From assembly GCF_003610235.1 (NCBI RefSeq), contig NZ_RAPR01000003.1, positions 121,237-185,236 of the forward strand: a stretch of 64,000 bases of DNA, written 5' to 3'. This DNA is from Catellatospora citrea. GTDB lineage: Bacteria; Actinomycetota; Actinomycetes; Mycobacteriales; Micromonosporaceae. The translations under genes and the position numbers were made by a program. Of this stretch, positions 25,704 through 34,985 are shown piece by piece (positions within the stretch are counted from its first letter, which is position 1; each line of letters begins with the position of its first letter). The notes beneath the pieces were generated by a model. It made no database searches, was not told where the DNA came from, and saw only the letters and a list, made by a program, of their open reading frames with translations.

Positions 25704-26459
25704 TCACTTCGCGGGCGCGGTCCGGCCCGGCCAGTCGCGGTAACGGATCTCGCCGAGGACCGCGTCGGGGCCTGCGACCAGCGTCCGCTCCCCCAGCTCG
25801 GCCCCGAAGTAGTCGGCGCTCGCGTCGGCGACCACCTCCCGCGGATCGTCACGTTCGGCCAGGGCGTCGCGGAAGAACTCGTCCATCCGGACCTGCTCCG
25901 GGCCGGCGACCTCGACCATCGTGTTCAGCGGCGAGCCCACGGCCACCCGGCCGACGGCCCGCGCGACGTCGTCGCCCGCGATGGGCTGGAAGAGCACCGG
26001 CGCGAAGCGGACCGTGCCGCCGTCGGTCGCCGCGTCGGCCATGCTGCGTACGAACTCGAAGAACTGCGTCGCGTGCACGATCGAATAAGGGACCGTCGAG
26101 CTTTCGATCAGCTTCTCCTGGGCGCTCTTGGCCCGGAAGTAGCCGCTCTGCTGCAGCCGGTCGGTGCCCACCACGGACAGCGCCACGTGGTGGCCGACGC
26201 CGGCCGCCGCCTCCGCGGCGAGCAGGTTGCGGGTCGACGTCTCGAAGAACTCCATCACCGCGGCGGCCTCGAAGGAGGGCGAGTTCGACACGTCGACCAC
26301 GACGTCCGCGCCGGTCAGGGCATCGGCGAGCCCCTCGCCGGTGAGAGTGTTGACCCCTGTGTTCGGCGACGCCGCCACCGCCTCGTGACCTTGCTCGCCG
26401 AACCCCGCCACGAGTTTCGACCCGATCAGACCGGTGCCGCCGATCACCACGATCTTCAT
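25704..26459 (-). CDS. NAD(P)-binding epimerase/NmrA-type oxidoreductase (ECF41 partner)
   Basis: A 251-residue atypical short-chain dehydrogenase. The Rossmann motif is GGTGLIGSKL at the N-terminus, then VVVDVSNSPSF, and no YxxxK pair, which places it with NmrA-like and atypical epimerase-type proteins. AGGAGG precedes the ATG at 26459. It follows an ECF41-type sigma gene on the same strand, and the gap carries a sequence matching the ECF41 promoter. Genes for an oxidoreductase, epimerase or carboxymuconolactone decarboxylase beside ECF41 sigma factors are a known association. Its substrate is unknown. Confidence 0.85.
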   Translation of the reverse strand: MKIVVIGGTGLIGSKLVAGFGEQGHEAVAASPNTGVNTLTGEGLADALTGADVVVDVSNSPSFEAAAVMEFFETSTRNLLAAEAAAGVGHHVALSVVGTDRLQQSGYFRAKSAQEKLIESSTVPYSIVHATQFFEFVRSMADAATDGGTVRFAPVLFQPIAGDDVARAVGRVAVGSPLNTMVEVAGPEQVRMDEFFRDALAERDDPREVVADASADYFGAELGERTLVAGPDAVLGEIRYRDWPGRTAPAK

Positions 26460-26510
26460 GATCAACCTCCTGTGCGTGGGGGCGGCCTGCGCCGGCCCTC
26501 CACCAGCTAA

Positions 26511-26537
26511 GACATGGCAGCCCCTCGGTCTGTGACA
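26511..26537 (-). promoter_or_regulatory. ECF41-type promoter
   Basis: Read on the minus strand: TGTCACA (26537-26531), exactly 16 bases, then TGTC (26514-26511). The published ECF41 consensus is TGTCACA-N16-CGTC, so one base differs. It faces the epimerase-type gene and lies just downstream of the ECF41 sigma gene. Confidence 0.7.
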
Positions 26538-26605
26538 GTTCCGCGCGACATTCCTCGGCGTCGAGGTTCCGCGCGGTGTCGCGGTTGCGCGTCAGCGCGC
26601 CTTGC

Positions 26606-27517
26606 TCACGTGTGCCGCACGGGCCGCGCCGTGGCGATCCTGGCGAGTTTGGCGGGGTTCATCACCCACATGACCTGCTCGATGCCGGCACTGTCGGCGC
26701 TGATCGCCACCAGCACGAAGGGGCTGCCGTCGCGGGTGGCCAGCACCGCCGGCCCGCCGTTGGCCTCGACCCAGGTCAGTTCCGCGCCGGTCCAGAAGGT
26801 CGGCGCGAACGCCTTGACGAACTTCGCCACCGTCGTCCGGCCGGACACGGGGATCTTCGCCGCGCGGACCGCTCCGCCGCCGTCGGAGTAGCTGACGACA
26901 TCTGCCGCGAGGACCTCCTCCAGCGCGGAGAGGTCCCCTTTGCGGGCGGCGTTCAGGAAAGCCGTCAACATCCGCCGCTGCTCGGTGGGGCGCACGGTTT
27001 CGCGCCCCTGGGTCGCCACGCGTTTGCGGGCGCGGCTGACCAGCTGGCGCGCGTTGTCCTCGGTCGCCTGGACGATGCCGGCGATCTGCTCATACGGGTA
27101 GTGGAAGGCCTCACGGAGCACATACGCGGCGCGTTCGGTCGGCGTCAGCTTCTCCATCAGCACCAGGATCGCGAATTCGAGCGCCTCGCCGGTTTCTGCG
27201 CCCAACGCCGGGTCTGCGCTGGTATCGACCGGTTCGGGCAACCACGGCCCGACGTAGGTCTCGCGGCGCGCGCGAGCGGACCGGAGCGCGTTGATCGCGA
27301 GCCGCGTCGTCGTCGTGGCGAGGAACGCCGGCGGATCGCGCACGGTGTCACGGTCGTAGGTCTGCCACCGCAGCCATGCCTCCTGCACGATGTCCTCGGC
27401 CTCAGCCGCACTGCCGAGCATCCGGTAGGCGATCCCGAACAGCCGCGGCCGCAGGCTCGCGAACACGGAAGCCGCCTCTTCGAGCGCGGCCGCCGACGGG
27501 TCGTCCAGACGCGGCAC
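26606..27517 (-). CDS. ECF41-type sigma factor (SigJ-like) with SnoaL-like C-terminus
   Basis: Of 303 residues. Region 2 has YRMLGSAAEAEDIVQEAWLRW, region 4 has AAYVLREAFHYPYEQIAGIVQAT, and the C-terminal 110 residues form an NTF2/SnoaL-like domain (AFLNAARKGDLSALEEVL, ending WVMNPAKLARI). In ECF41 proteins this extension both activates and restrains the sigma factor and replaces an anti-sigma. The GTG start has no proper ribosome site, but TAGCAT lies six bases before it, implying a leaderless message. The partner gene follows on the same strand with a matching promoter. Confidence 0.9.
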   Translation of the reverse strand: MPRLDDPSAAALEEAASVFASLRPRLFGIAYRMLGSAAEAEDIVQEAWLRWQTYDRDTVRDPPAFLATTTTRLAINALRSARARRETYVGPWLPEPVDTSADPALGAETGEALEFAILVLMEKLTPTERAAYVLREAFHYPYEQIAGIVQATEDNARQLVSRARKRVATQGRETVRPTEQRRMLTAFLNAARKGDLSALEEVLAADVVSYSDGGGAVRAAKIPVSGRTTVAKFVKAFAPTFWTGAELTWVEANGGPAVLATRDGSPFVLVAISADSAGIEQVMWVMNPAKLARIATARPVRHT

Positions 27518-27733
27518 AACCTCATGCTATCGATCTTCTCGCGGCCGGCGTCGCGCTTCGGGACGACCGGAGGGTACGGGCCATTTCGGGCATCGACCGG
27601 CAGCGGGTGCTTTCCTTGCGAGAATCGGGAGGGCGGAACCGAGATCGTCTGACATCACTGACCTGGTTGATCCAGCTGTCGGCGGTGACCCGTTCCGGGC
27701 CAGGGACGGGCGGGACCGGATGGAGCGCAGGAC

Positions 27734-28483
27734 ATGCCTCGCTGGGGAAGAGATCGCATCGCGGTCGCGGCCGCGCTCGTGGCCCCGTTCCTGGTGGCAT
27801 TGGCGCTGGTGCCGTTGCGGGAGCACCTCTCCAACACCAACGCCGCCCTGATCCTGGTCGTCGTGATCGTCGCGGTGGCCGCCAACGGGCACCGCATCGC
27901 CGGCGCGCTGGCGGCGCTGTCGGCGGCGGTCTGGTTCGACTTCTTCTTCACGCTGCCCTACCAGACGTTCGCCATCACGAAGCGGGCCGATCTCGTCACC
28001 ACCGCACTGCTGCTCGCCGTCGGGCTGGCGGTGTCGCAGCTGGCCGCGTACGCCCGCCGGCTGCAGGTCATCACGATCACCGACGCCGGCTACCTGGACC
28101 GGATCCACGACACGGCGAAGCTGGCGCAGACCGCCGCATCGCCCCGCGAAGTGATCGAACACGTGAAGGGACAGCTCACCGAGCTGCTGAACCTGCGGGA
28201 GTGCCGGTACGAACGCGGCACGCTGATCGGCCGCCCGCCACGGCTGGAGGCCGACGGCAGCGTCGTCGGGCCGCACGGGCAGTGGGACGTCGACCGGCTG
28301 GGCCTGCCCGATCAGGACATCGAACTGCGCACGTTCCACAACGGCGCCTACTACGGCCGGTTCCTCATGCGACCGGAGCCCGGTCCGGCGCCGCCGCTGC
28401 AGGCCAGGCTCGTCGCGGTCACCCTCGCCGACCAGGTCAGCGCCACTCTCGACAACCCGGGCATCGTCAAGGGCCGCGAATGA
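27734..28483 (+). CDS. DUF4118 membrane sensor without kinase domain
   Basis: A 249-residue protein whose N-terminal half has the four short helices of the KdpD-type DUF4118 domain (AVAAALVAPFLVALALVPL, AALILVVVIVAVAANG, the family's FDFFFTLPYQTFAI, and LLLAVGLAVSQL). The C-terminal 140 residues look like a degenerate GAF-type domain (ASPREVIEHVKGQLTELLNLRECRYE). There is no histidine kinase or response regulator in it or next to it, so it must signal through a partner or act as a simple membrane protein. Confidence 0.8.
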   Translation: MPRWGRDRIAVAAALVAPFLVALALVPLREHLSNTNAALILVVVIVAVAANGHRIAGALAALSAAVWFDFFFTLPYQTFAITKRADLVTTALLLAVGLAVSQLAAYARRLQVITITDAGYLDRIHDTAKLAQTAASPREVIEHVKGQLTELLNLRECRYERGTLIGRPPRLEADGSVVGPHGQWDVDRLGLPDQDIELRTFHNGAYYGRFLMRPEPGPAPPLQARLVAVTLADQVSATLDNPGIVKGRE

Positions 28484-28553
28484 ACCGGACGCGGTGACGA
28501 CCCGTCGCCGCCGACCCAATACCGCAATAATCCATTAATCTCAATAAATGGAA

Positions 28554-28574
28554 CTCCTATTTCGCAGATAGGAG
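28554..28574. promoter_or_regulatory. Inverted repeat in the sulfonate operon promoter
   Basis: CTCCTAT and ATAGGAG are exact complements seven bases apart. They lie just upstream of the -10 box TACCGT (28583-28588) of the leader peptide transcript, at operator position, in an AT-rich stretch. Confidence 0.5.
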
Positions 28575-28595
28575 ATGTGGGATACCGTCGGTGCC

Positions 28596-28688
28596 ATGAC
28601 AAGCCGACAGACCCCGCTCGACGCCACCGCAGTCGCGGTGTCGCGGGGATGCTGCCGCTGCTGGACCACCGCGCGCGGCTGCTGCTGA
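28596..28688 (+). CDS. Cysteine-rich leader peptide of the sulfonate operon
   Basis: A 30-codon ORF whose second half reads SRGCCRCW...ARGCC, five cysteines, two as tandem pairs, one at the very end. TACCGT seven bases before the ATG and no ribosome site suggest a leaderless mRNA. In actinobacteria, Cys-rich upstream ORFs control sulfur-assimilation genes by ribosome stalling when charged Cys-tRNA is low. Position before a sulfonate uptake operon fits that role exactly. That it works this way here is inference from family knowledge. Confidence 0.75.
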   Translation: MTSRQTPLDATAVAVSRGCCRCWTTARGCC

Positions 28689-28716
28689 GCACGCCCCGCT
28701 TCCCGACGCGACGAAG

Positions 28717-28732
28717 CCGGTCGACAGACCGG
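28717..28732 (+). promoter_or_regulatory. Hairpin between leader peptide and second upstream ORF
   Basis: CCGGTC-GACA-GACCGG forms a 6-bp stem 28 bases after the Cys-peptide stop. It may be part of an attenuator, but there is no U-run, so a plain terminator is unlikely. Confidence 0.4.
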
Positions 28733-28831
28733 TGTCCGCTTCTCTGACCGAGCCACGGCCGCGGCATGCCGCGCCGCGCCCATCCCTTCCTGGCCGACGT
28801 GCACTCGTCGATTCACCCAGGAGGAACTCCC

Positions 28832-28909
28832 ATGCCCCTCGTCGCCGAACCCCTCACCCCGACGCACCCCGACGCCACCCTGCGTGCGTCCACGAAGGAG
28901 TCACCGTGA
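28832..28909 (+). CDS. Second upstream ORF, translationally coupled to the binding-protein gene
   Basis: A 25-codon ORF (MPLVAEPLTPTHPD...) behind a strong AGGAGG. Its TGA overlaps the GTG of the binding-protein gene (GTGA). The binding-protein gene also has its own AAGGAG, which lies inside this ORF. Ribosomes finishing the small ORF could re-initiate on the transporter gene, linking leader control to the operon. The peptide itself has no recognisable feature. Confidence 0.6.
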   Translation: MPLVAEPLTPTHPDATLRASTKESP

Positions 28910-29967
28910 AACCACCACCCATGGACCGCAGGGCGTTCCTGTCCGCCGCCCTCGGCGCGGTCGCGTTGGGCCTGACCGGGTGCGCCCAGGACGAGACGCC
29001 GGCCGAGGCACTGGCCCTCACCGCCGCACTGCCCGCAGCCGTGCCCAACGGGACCAAACTCGTCGTCGGCGACAAGGAGCATCAGAAGGCGATCGAGTTC
29101 TCCGGCGCGGCGAAGGGCCTGACGTTCGAGGTGGAGTGGGCCAACCTCAGCGGCGGCCCGCAGACCCTGGAGGCGTTCCGGGCCCGGGCGCTGGACATCG
29201 GCTCGGTCGCCGACATCCCGCCGATCCACTCGCACTGGACCGGCATCCCCACGAAGATCGTGGCCTCGAAGTTCCGCCAGGACCCGCTCAACCACGCCAT
29301 CTACCGGCTGGGTATCGCGCCCGGGACCTCGGTCGCCACCCTCGCCGACATCCGGGGCAAGAAGGTCGCGTACAGCCCGGGGCAGGCGCAGGGCGCGCTG
29401 GTGCTGCGGGTGCTGCACAAGGCCGGGCTGACCAAGCAGGACGTCGAGCTGGTGGAGCTGCCCAGCACCGGCGACGTCTACGCCAACGCGCTCGCCAGCC
29501 GCCAGGTCGACGTCGCCCCGATCGGAGGTGTGCAGGTCAAGCGGTATGAGACCAAGTACGGCAAGGACGGCGCCACGACCATCGCGCACGGGCTGCGTGA
29601 CGACCCCGGCCACCTGTACGCACCGATCACGGTGCTGGCCGACCCGGCGAAGGCCGCCGCGATAAGGGAGTACGTGCAGGTGTGGGCGCGGGCCTGGCGG
29701 TGGCGCGAAGCCAACCCCGACGAGTGGATCGAGCGGTACTACGTCAAGGACCAGGGCCTGACCACCGAGGACGGCCGGTGGATCGTCGCCAACGCGGGTG
29801 TCGCCGACATCCCGCCCACCTGGACCGAGGCGATCGCCCGGCACCAGGAGACCATCGACCTGCTGGCCAAGGAGACCGGCAACAAGCCGCTCAAGGCCGA
29901 GGACCTGTACGACCGGCGCTATGAGACGGTCGCCGCCGACGCGCTGGCCGCCGGAGGTGCGCGGTGA
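28906..29967 (+). CDS. ssuA: Aliphatic sulfonate ABC transporter, substrate-binding lipoprotein
   Basis: A 353-residue binding protein of the SsuA/TauA/NMT1 type. The twin-arginine-like and lipobox signal ([20 protein letters not shown]) puts the protein on the outer membrane face. The mature domain has [19 protein letters not shown] and [18 protein letters not shown], typical of the class. The GTG at 28906 has AAGGAG upstream and overlaps the small upstream ORF. It is the first large gene of a six-gene operon in which most neighbours overlap by 4 bases. Ligand, probably an alkane- or aryl sulfonate, is inferred from the monooxygenases that follow. Confidence 0.87.
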   Translation: MKPPPMDRRAFLSAALGAVALGLTGCAQDETPAEALALTAALPAAVPNGTKLVVGDKEHQKAIEFSGAAKGLTFEVEWANLSGGPQTLEAFRARALDIGSVADIPPIHSHWTGIPTKIVASKFRQDPLNHAIYRLGIAPGTSVATLADIRGKKVAYSPGQAQGALVLRVLHKAGLTKQDVELVELPSTGDVYANALASRQVDVAPIGGVQVKRYETKYGKDGATTIAHGLRDDPGHLYAPITVLADPAKAAAIREYVQVWARAWRWREANPDEWIERYYVKDQGLTTEDGRWIVANAGVADIPPTWTEAIARHQETIDLLAKETGNKPLKAEDLYDRRYETVAADALAAGGAR

Positions 29968-30803
29968 CCGCATCCGTGCTCACCCGGCCGCGTACGCCCG
30001 CGGCGACGGTGCCGGCCCCGCGGCCGCGACGCCGACTCGGACCGGGACGTGCCATCCCGTTCGGGGCGGTCCTCGGCCCGGCGCTGCTCCTGGCGCTGTG
30101 GGCGGTCGGCTCGGCCGCGGGCTGGCTCGACTCCCGGACCCTGTCGGCCCCCTGGACCGTCGTGACCACCGCGGGCGAGCTCATCGCCGACGGCCGCCTG
30201 CAGGACAACCTGGCCGTCTCGGCCCAGCGGGCCGGTATCGGACTGGCCGTCGGGACCGTCATCGGCATCGTGCTCGCGCTGGTCTCCGGCCTGAGCCGGT
30301 GGGGCGAGGCGATCCTCGACGGCCCGGTCCAGATCAAACGGGCGATCCCGGGCGTGGCGCTGATCCCCCTGCTCGTCCTCTGGCTCGGCATCGGCGAGCA
30401 GATGAAGATCACCACCATCGTGCTCGGCGTGTTCGTGCCCGTCTACATCCACACCCACAACGGCCTGCGCACCATCGACAGCCGGTACGTCGAACTGGGC
30501 GAGTCGCTGCGCCTGCGGCCGGCGGTGTTCCTGCGCCGCATCGTGCTGCCCGGCGCGCTGCCCGGCTTCCTGCTCGGCATGCGCTTCGCGGTGGTCGGGG
30601 CGTGGCTGTCACTGGTCGTCGTCGAGCAGATCAACTCGACCAGCGGCATCGGCTACATGATGGACCTGGCCCGCCAGTACGGCCAGACCGACATCATCAT
30701 CGTCGGACTCGTGCTGTACGGCCTGCTCGGGCTGCTGTCCGACGGCGCCGTGCGGCTCGCGCAGCGGAAGGCGCTGTCATGGCGACGCACCCTGGCGGAC
30801 TGA
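29964..30803 (+). CDS. ssuC: Sulfonate ABC transporter permease
   Basis: A 279-residue permease with about six membrane helices beginning at [20 protein letters not shown]. The BPD-type EAA loop is [29 protein letters not shown], which contacts the ATPase. GTG start overlaps the binding-protein stop (GTGA). The N-terminal 30 residues are basic and Pro-rich, and precede helix 1 in the cytoplasm. Confidence 0.9.
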   Translation: MTASVLTRPRTPAATVPAPRPRRRLGPGRAIPFGAVLGPALLLALWAVGSAAGWLDSRTLSAPWTVVTTAGELIADGRLQDNLAVSAQRAGIGLAVGTVIGIVLALVSGLSRWGEAILDGPVQIKRAIPGVALIPLLVLWLGIGEQMKITTIVLGVFVPVYIHTHNGLRTIDSRYVELGESLRLRPAVFLRRIVLPGALPGFLLGMRFAVVGAWLSLVVVEQINSTSGIGYMMDLARQYGQTDIIIVGLVLYGLLGLLSDGAVRLAQRKALSWRRTLAD

Positions 30804-31516
30804 CCGGCACCCGCACAGTGCGGGTCAGCGGGCTGCGACGCGGCTTCGGCACGCGTACCGTCCTGGACGGCCTCGACCTGGAGATCGGTGCGGGCGAGTT
30901 CGTCGCCCTGCTGGGCCGCAGCGGCTCGGGCAAGAGCACCCTGCTGCGCGCGCTGGCGGGCCTGGACCGCGACGTGGCCGGCACCGGCCTGATCGACGTG
31001 CCGGAGCAGTCCTCGGTCGTCTTCCAGGATGCCCGGCTGCTGCCCTGGCAGCGCGTCCTGGACAACGTCGTGCTCGGCCTGCGCGGGCCGGACGCGCCCC
31101 GGCGCGGCCGCGCGGCCCTGGCCGAGGTCGGCCTGGCCGGGCGGGAGCAGGCCTGGCCGCACCAGCTGTCCGGCGGCGAGCAGCAGCGGGTGGCGCTGGC
31201 GCGGGCGCTGGTGTCCGAACCGGAACTGCTGCTGGCCGACGAGCCGTTCGGCGCGCTGGACGCGCTGACCCGGCTGCGCATGCACGACCTGCTGCGCGAG
31301 CTGTGCGCCCGGCACCGGCCCGCGGTCCTGCTCGTCACGCACGACGTCGACGAGGCCGTCACGCTCGCCGACCGGGTCCTGGTGATCGACCAGGGCCGGA
31401 TCACCGTCGACACCGCGATCGACCTGCCCGCGCCCCGCTCCCACCGCCAGCCGCAGTTCCTGGCCTACCGGGAATCGCTGCTGCGCTCGCTCGGCGTCGA
31501 CCGCTCGGAAGGATGA
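30779..31516 (+). CDS. ssuB: Sulfonate ABC transporter ATPase
   Basis: A 245-residue ATPase: Walker [11 protein letters not shown]-loop [11 protein letters not shown] (short, typical of SsuB/TauB), signature [15 protein letters not shown], Walker [13 protein letters not shown] and H-loop [11 protein letters not shown]. The ATG lies 25 bases inside the permease gene. Its stop overlaps the ATG of the next gene (ATGA). Confidence 0.93.
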   Translation: MATHPGGLTGTRTVRVSGLRRGFGTRTVLDGLDLEIGAGEFVALLGRSGSGKSTLLRALAGLDRDVAGTGLIDVPEQSSVVFQDARLLPWQRVLDNVVLGLRGPDAPRRGRAALAEVGLAGREQAWPHQLSGGEQQRVALARALVSEPELLLADEPFGALDALTRLRMHDLLRELCARHRPAVLLVTHDVDEAVTLADRVLVIDQGRITVDTAIDLPAPRSHRQPQFLAYRESLLRSLGVDRSEG

Positions 31517-32847
31517 CCATGCTGCACCTCAACGCGTTCCTGATGGGCGTCGGCCACCACGAGGCCGCCTGGCGCCTGCCGGAGAGCGACCCGTTTGCGC
31601 AGACCGACGTCGAGCACTTCAAACACCTGGCCCGCATCGCCGAGCGCGGCAAGCTCGACTCGCTGTTCCTCGCCGACAGCCCGGTGCTGTGGAACAGCAT
31701 CGGGCGGCGGCCGTCGGGCACCCTCGAACCGACCGTGCTGCTCACCGCGCTGGCCGGAGCGACCCGGCACATCGGGCTGATCGCGACCGCGTCGACCACC
31801 TACAACGAGCCGTTCAACCTGGCCCGCCGGTTCGCTTCGCTGGATCACATCAGCGGCGGTCGGGCCGGCTGGAACATCGTCACCACCGCCGGGGTGGACG
31901 CGGCCCGCAACTTCAACCTCGACGAGCTGCCCTCCCACCGCGACCGGTACGAGCGGGCCGCCGAGTTCGTCGACGTGTCGCTGAAACTGTGGGACAGCTG
32001 GGACGACGCCGCGCCGCTGGGCGACAAGGACGGCGGGCGCTGGGGCGACGACGCCCTGCTCTACCCGGCGGCGCACGCCGGAGCGCACTTCCGGGTCGCC
32101 GGCCCGCTCAACGTGCCCCGCTCGCCGCAGGGCCACCCGCTGCTGGTGCAGGCGGGCTCGTCGGAGGACGGCAAGGAGCTGGCCGCCCGCTACGCCGAGG
32201 CGGTCTTCACCGCCCAGCAGACGCTCGCCGAGGCCCAGGCTTTCTACCGCGACCTCAAGCGGCGCACCGCCCAGGCCGGACGCGACCCGGACACGGTCAA
32301 GATCCTGCCGGGGATCGTGCCGGCGATCGGCTCCACCGAGGCCGAGGCCCACGCGCTGGAGGCCGAGCTGGACCGCCTGATCAAGCCCGAGTACGCGCGG
32401 CGGCAGCTCGCCACCACGCTACGGGTCGCGCCCGAGGACCTCGACCTGGACCGTGAGCTGCCCGCCGACCTGCCCGACGAGGACGAGATCGAGGGGGCCA
32501 AGAGCCGGTACACCCTGATCGTGACCCTGGCCCGGCGGGAGCGGCTGACCGTACGGCAGCTCATCGGCCGGCTCGGCGGCGGACGCGGGCACCGCACCTT
32601 CGCCGGCACGCCGGAGCAGGTCGCCGACGCCGTCGAGGAGTGGTATCGCAGCGGCGCGGCCGACGGGTTCAACATCATGCCGCCCGTGCTGCCGTCCGGG
32701 CTGGCGGCGTTCGTCGACCACGTCGTGCCGATCCTGCAACGCCGAGGGCTGTTCCGCACCGAGTACACCGGCACCACCCTGCGCGATCACTACGGGTTGG
32801 CGCGCCCGGCCAACCGCTTCACGCGGCAGCCCGCCGCGGCCCGTTGA
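31513..32847 (+). CDS. FMN-dependent monooxygenase, NtaA/SnaA/DszA family
   Basis: A 444-residue bacterial luciferase-like flavin monooxygenase. Segments [50 protein letters not shown] and [28 protein letters not shown] (core [10 protein letters not shown]) are those of the NtaA/SnaA/DszA group, which oxidises nitrilotriacetate, pristinamycin or sulfones. Being co-translated with the ABC transporter, it probably acts on an imported organosulfur compound using reduced FMN supplied by a separate reductase (none is encoded here). An ATG six bases downstream is an alternative start. Confidence 0.87.
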   Translation: MTMLHLNAFLMGVGHHEAAWRLPESDPFAQTDVEHFKHLARIAERGKLDSLFLADSPVLWNSIGRRPSGTLEPTVLLTALAGATRHIGLIATASTTYNEPFNLARRFASLDHISGGRAGWNIVTTAGVDAARNFNLDELPSHRDRYERAAEFVDVSLKLWDSWDDAAPLGDKDGGRWGDDALLYPAAHAGAHFRVAGPLNVPRSPQGHPLLVQAGSSEDGKELAARYAEAVFTAQQTLAEAQAFYRDLKRRTAQAGRDPDTVKILPGIVPAIGSTEAEAHALEAELDRLIKPEYARRQLATTLRVAPEDLDLDRELPADLPDEDEIEGAKSRYTLIVTLARRERLTVRQLIGRLGGGRGHRTFAGTPEQVADAVEEWYRSGAADGFNIMPPVLPSGLAAFVDHVVPILQRRGLFRTEYTGTTLRDHYGLARPANRFTRQPAAAR

Positions 32848-32869
32848 CCCACCAGAGAGGACACCCGCC

Positions 32870-33919
32870 ATGGTCGACCACCGGCCCTTCGGACGCACCG
32901 GCGTGCAGCTCAGTTCGCTGACGCTCGGCGCGATGAACTTCGGACAGCGCGGCAACCCGGACCACGAGGACGGCATCCGGATCATCCACCGGGCCCTCGA
33001 CGAGGGCATCAACGCCGTCGACACCGCCGACGTGTACTCCCACGGCGAATCCGAGCAGATCGTGGGCAAGGCCCTGGCCGGTGGGCGGCGCGACGACGTC
33101 TTCCTCGCCACCAAGTTCCACGGCCAGGTCGGCGAGCACCCGCACCACCGCGGCAACTCCCGCCGCTGGATCTTCCGCGCGGTGGAGAACAGCCTGCGCC
33201 GCCTGGACACCGACTGGATCGACCTGTATCAGGTGCACCGGCCGGAGCCGGACACCGACTTCGACGAGACCCTGGGCGCCCTGTCCGACCTGGTGCGCCA
33301 GGGCAAGATCCGCTACATCGGCACGTCCACCTTCGAGCCGTCGGCGATCGTGGAAGGCCAGTGGATCGCGCAGCAGCGGGGCCGGGAACGGGTCGTCAGC
33401 GAGCAGCCGCCGTACTCGATCCTGGCTCGGGGGATCGAGCGCGAGGTGTTGCCGGTGGCCCAGCGGCACGGGCTGGCCGTGATCCCGTGGAGCCCGCTCG
33501 CCGGCGGCTGGCTGTCCGGCCGCCACCGGCCCGGGCTCGACGCGGTGATCTCCCGCCGCGCTGACCGGTTCCCGGCGCGGTTCGACCCGGCCCTGCCCGC
33601 CAACGCGACCAAGCTGGCCGCCGTCGCGGAGCTGACCGCGCTAGCCGACGAGGCCGGGCTGTCGCTGATCCACCTGGCGATCGCGTTCGTCCTGCAGCAT
33701 CCCGCCGTCACCTCGGCGATCATCGGGCCGCGCACCCTGGCCCACCTGGAATCGCAGCTGGGCGCGGCCAAGGTGACGCTCTCCCCCGAGGTGCTGGACC
33801 GCATCGACGCGATCGTGCCGCCGGGCACCACCCTCAACCCCGCCGACGCCGGCTACCAGCCGCCGTCGCTGACCGACCCGGCACGCCGCCGCAGCGGCTC
33901 CACGAAGGAGCTCCGATGA
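32870..33919 (+). CDS. Aldo/keto reductase
   Basis: A 349-residue aldo/keto reductase barrel. The catalytic tetrad is visible: Asp in NAVDTADVYS, Tyr in the same motif, Lys in DVFLATKFHG and His in LYQVHRPEPD. The C-terminal NADPH-binding segment is AIIGPRTLAHLESQLGA. Aldehydes released from sulfonates by the flanking flavin monooxygenases would be natural substrates, but this is inference. AGAGGA precedes the ATG, and its stop overlaps the next ATG (ATGA). Confidence 0.9.
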   Translation: MVDHRPFGRTGVQLSSLTLGAMNFGQRGNPDHEDGIRIIHRALDEGINAVDTADVYSHGESEQIVGKALAGGRRDDVFLATKFHGQVGEHPHHRGNSRRWIFRAVENSLRRLDTDWIDLYQVHRPEPDTDFDETLGALSDLVRQGKIRYIGTSTFEPSAIVEGQWIAQQRGRERVVSEQPPYSILARGIEREVLPVAQRHGLAVIPWSPLAGGWLSGRHRPGLDAVISRRADRFPARFDPALPANATKLAAVAELTALADEAGLSLIHLAIAFVLQHPAVTSAIIGPRTLAHLESQLGAAKVTLSPEVLDRIDAIVPPGTTLNPADAGYQPPSLTDPARRRSGSTKELR

Positions 33920-34980
33920 GCGCGGAGTTCCTCTGGTACATCCCCAACCAGGCCGCGCCCGGCCACCGCGGCGACGACGTCGTCGACGGCCACAACAGCC
34001 TGCAGACCCTGGTCGGCCACGCGAAGGCGCTGGAGGAACACGGCTGGGGCGGCGCGCTCATCGGGACCGGCTGGGGACGGCCGGACACCTTCACCGTCGC
34101 GACCGCCCTGGCCACCCAGACCACCACGTTCCAGCCGCTGATCGCGATCCGGCCCGGCTACTGGCGCCCGGCCCACTTCGCCTCCGCCGCCGCGACCCTG
34201 GACCATCTCACCGGCGGGCGCGTCCTGGTCAACATCGTGTCGGGCAAGGACAACCTGGCCGCGTACGGCGACACCGAAGGCGACCAGGCGCACCGCTACG
34301 ACCGCACCAGGGAGTTCCTGCGGATCGTGCGCCGGCTGTGGACCGAGGAGAACGTGACGTACCACGGGGAGCACTTCGGCGTCACCGATGCCACCGTGGT
34401 GCCCCGCACGGTCGTCCGCGGCGACCGCAGGCACCCCCGCCTGTACTTCGGGGGCGCGTCCGAGGCCGCCGAACAGGTCGCCGCCACCGACGCCGACGTG
34501 CAGCTGTTCTGGGGCGAGCCGCTCGACGGCGTACGGGAGCGGATCGAACGGCTCCGGCTGCTCGAACAGAAGCTGGAGCGCGAGCACGCCCCGCTGGAGT
34601 TCGGGTTGCGGATCACCACCCTTGTCCGCGACACCACGGAGCAGGCCTGGGCCGACGCCGAAGCCAAGGTCGCGAAGATGGCCGACGGTCACGACCCGGT
34701 CGCCCGCGACCCGAGATGGCGGGCGGCCGTCGGCCAGCGGCGGCTGCTCGACCTCGCCGCCCGCGGCGACGTGCTCGACGACAATCTGTACACCGCTCCC
34801 GGCCGGTTCGGCGGCGGCGGCGCGGGCACGACGTGGCTGGTCGGCTCGGCCGCGGACGTCGCGAGCGCGCTGCGCAGGTACCAGCAGCTCGGGGTCACCC
34901 ACTTCGTGCTGTCCGACACGCCGTACCTGCCGGAGATCAGACGCCAGGGCGACCAGCTGCTGCCGCTGCTGCGCGGTTGA
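33916..34980 (+). CDS. ssuD: SsuD-like FMNH2-dependent alkanesulfonate monooxygenase
   Basis: A 354-residue luciferase-like flavoenzyme. AEFLWYIPNQ, FQPLIAIRPGYWRPAHFASAAATLDHLTGGR and LVNIVSGKDN follow SsuD closely (RPGxxxPxxAA and NxVxGxD elements), including the arginine-rich sulfonate end. SsuD splits alkanesulfonates to aldehyde plus sulfite. It is the last gene of the operon, so with transporter, second monooxygenase and reductase it would let the cell use sulfonates as sulfur source. The chain is about 30 residues shorter than the E. coli enzyme. Confidence 0.82.
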   Translation: MSAEFLWYIPNQAAPGHRGDDVVDGHNSLQTLVGHAKALEEHGWGGALIGTGWGRPDTFTVATALATQTTTFQPLIAIRPGYWRPAHFASAAATLDHLTGGRVLVNIVSGKDNLAAYGDTEGDQAHRYDRTREFLRIVRRLWTEENVTYHGEHFGVTDATVVPRTVVRGDRRHPRLYFGGASEAAEQVAATDADVQLFWGEPLDGVRERIERLRLLEQKLEREHAPLEFGLRITTLVRDTTEQAWADAEAKVAKMADGHDPVARDPRWRAAVGQRRLLDLAARGDVLDDNLYTAPGRFGGGGAGTTWLVGSAADVASALRRYQQLGVTHFVLSDTPYLPEIRRQGDQLLPLLRG

Positions 34981-34985
34981 CCGTC

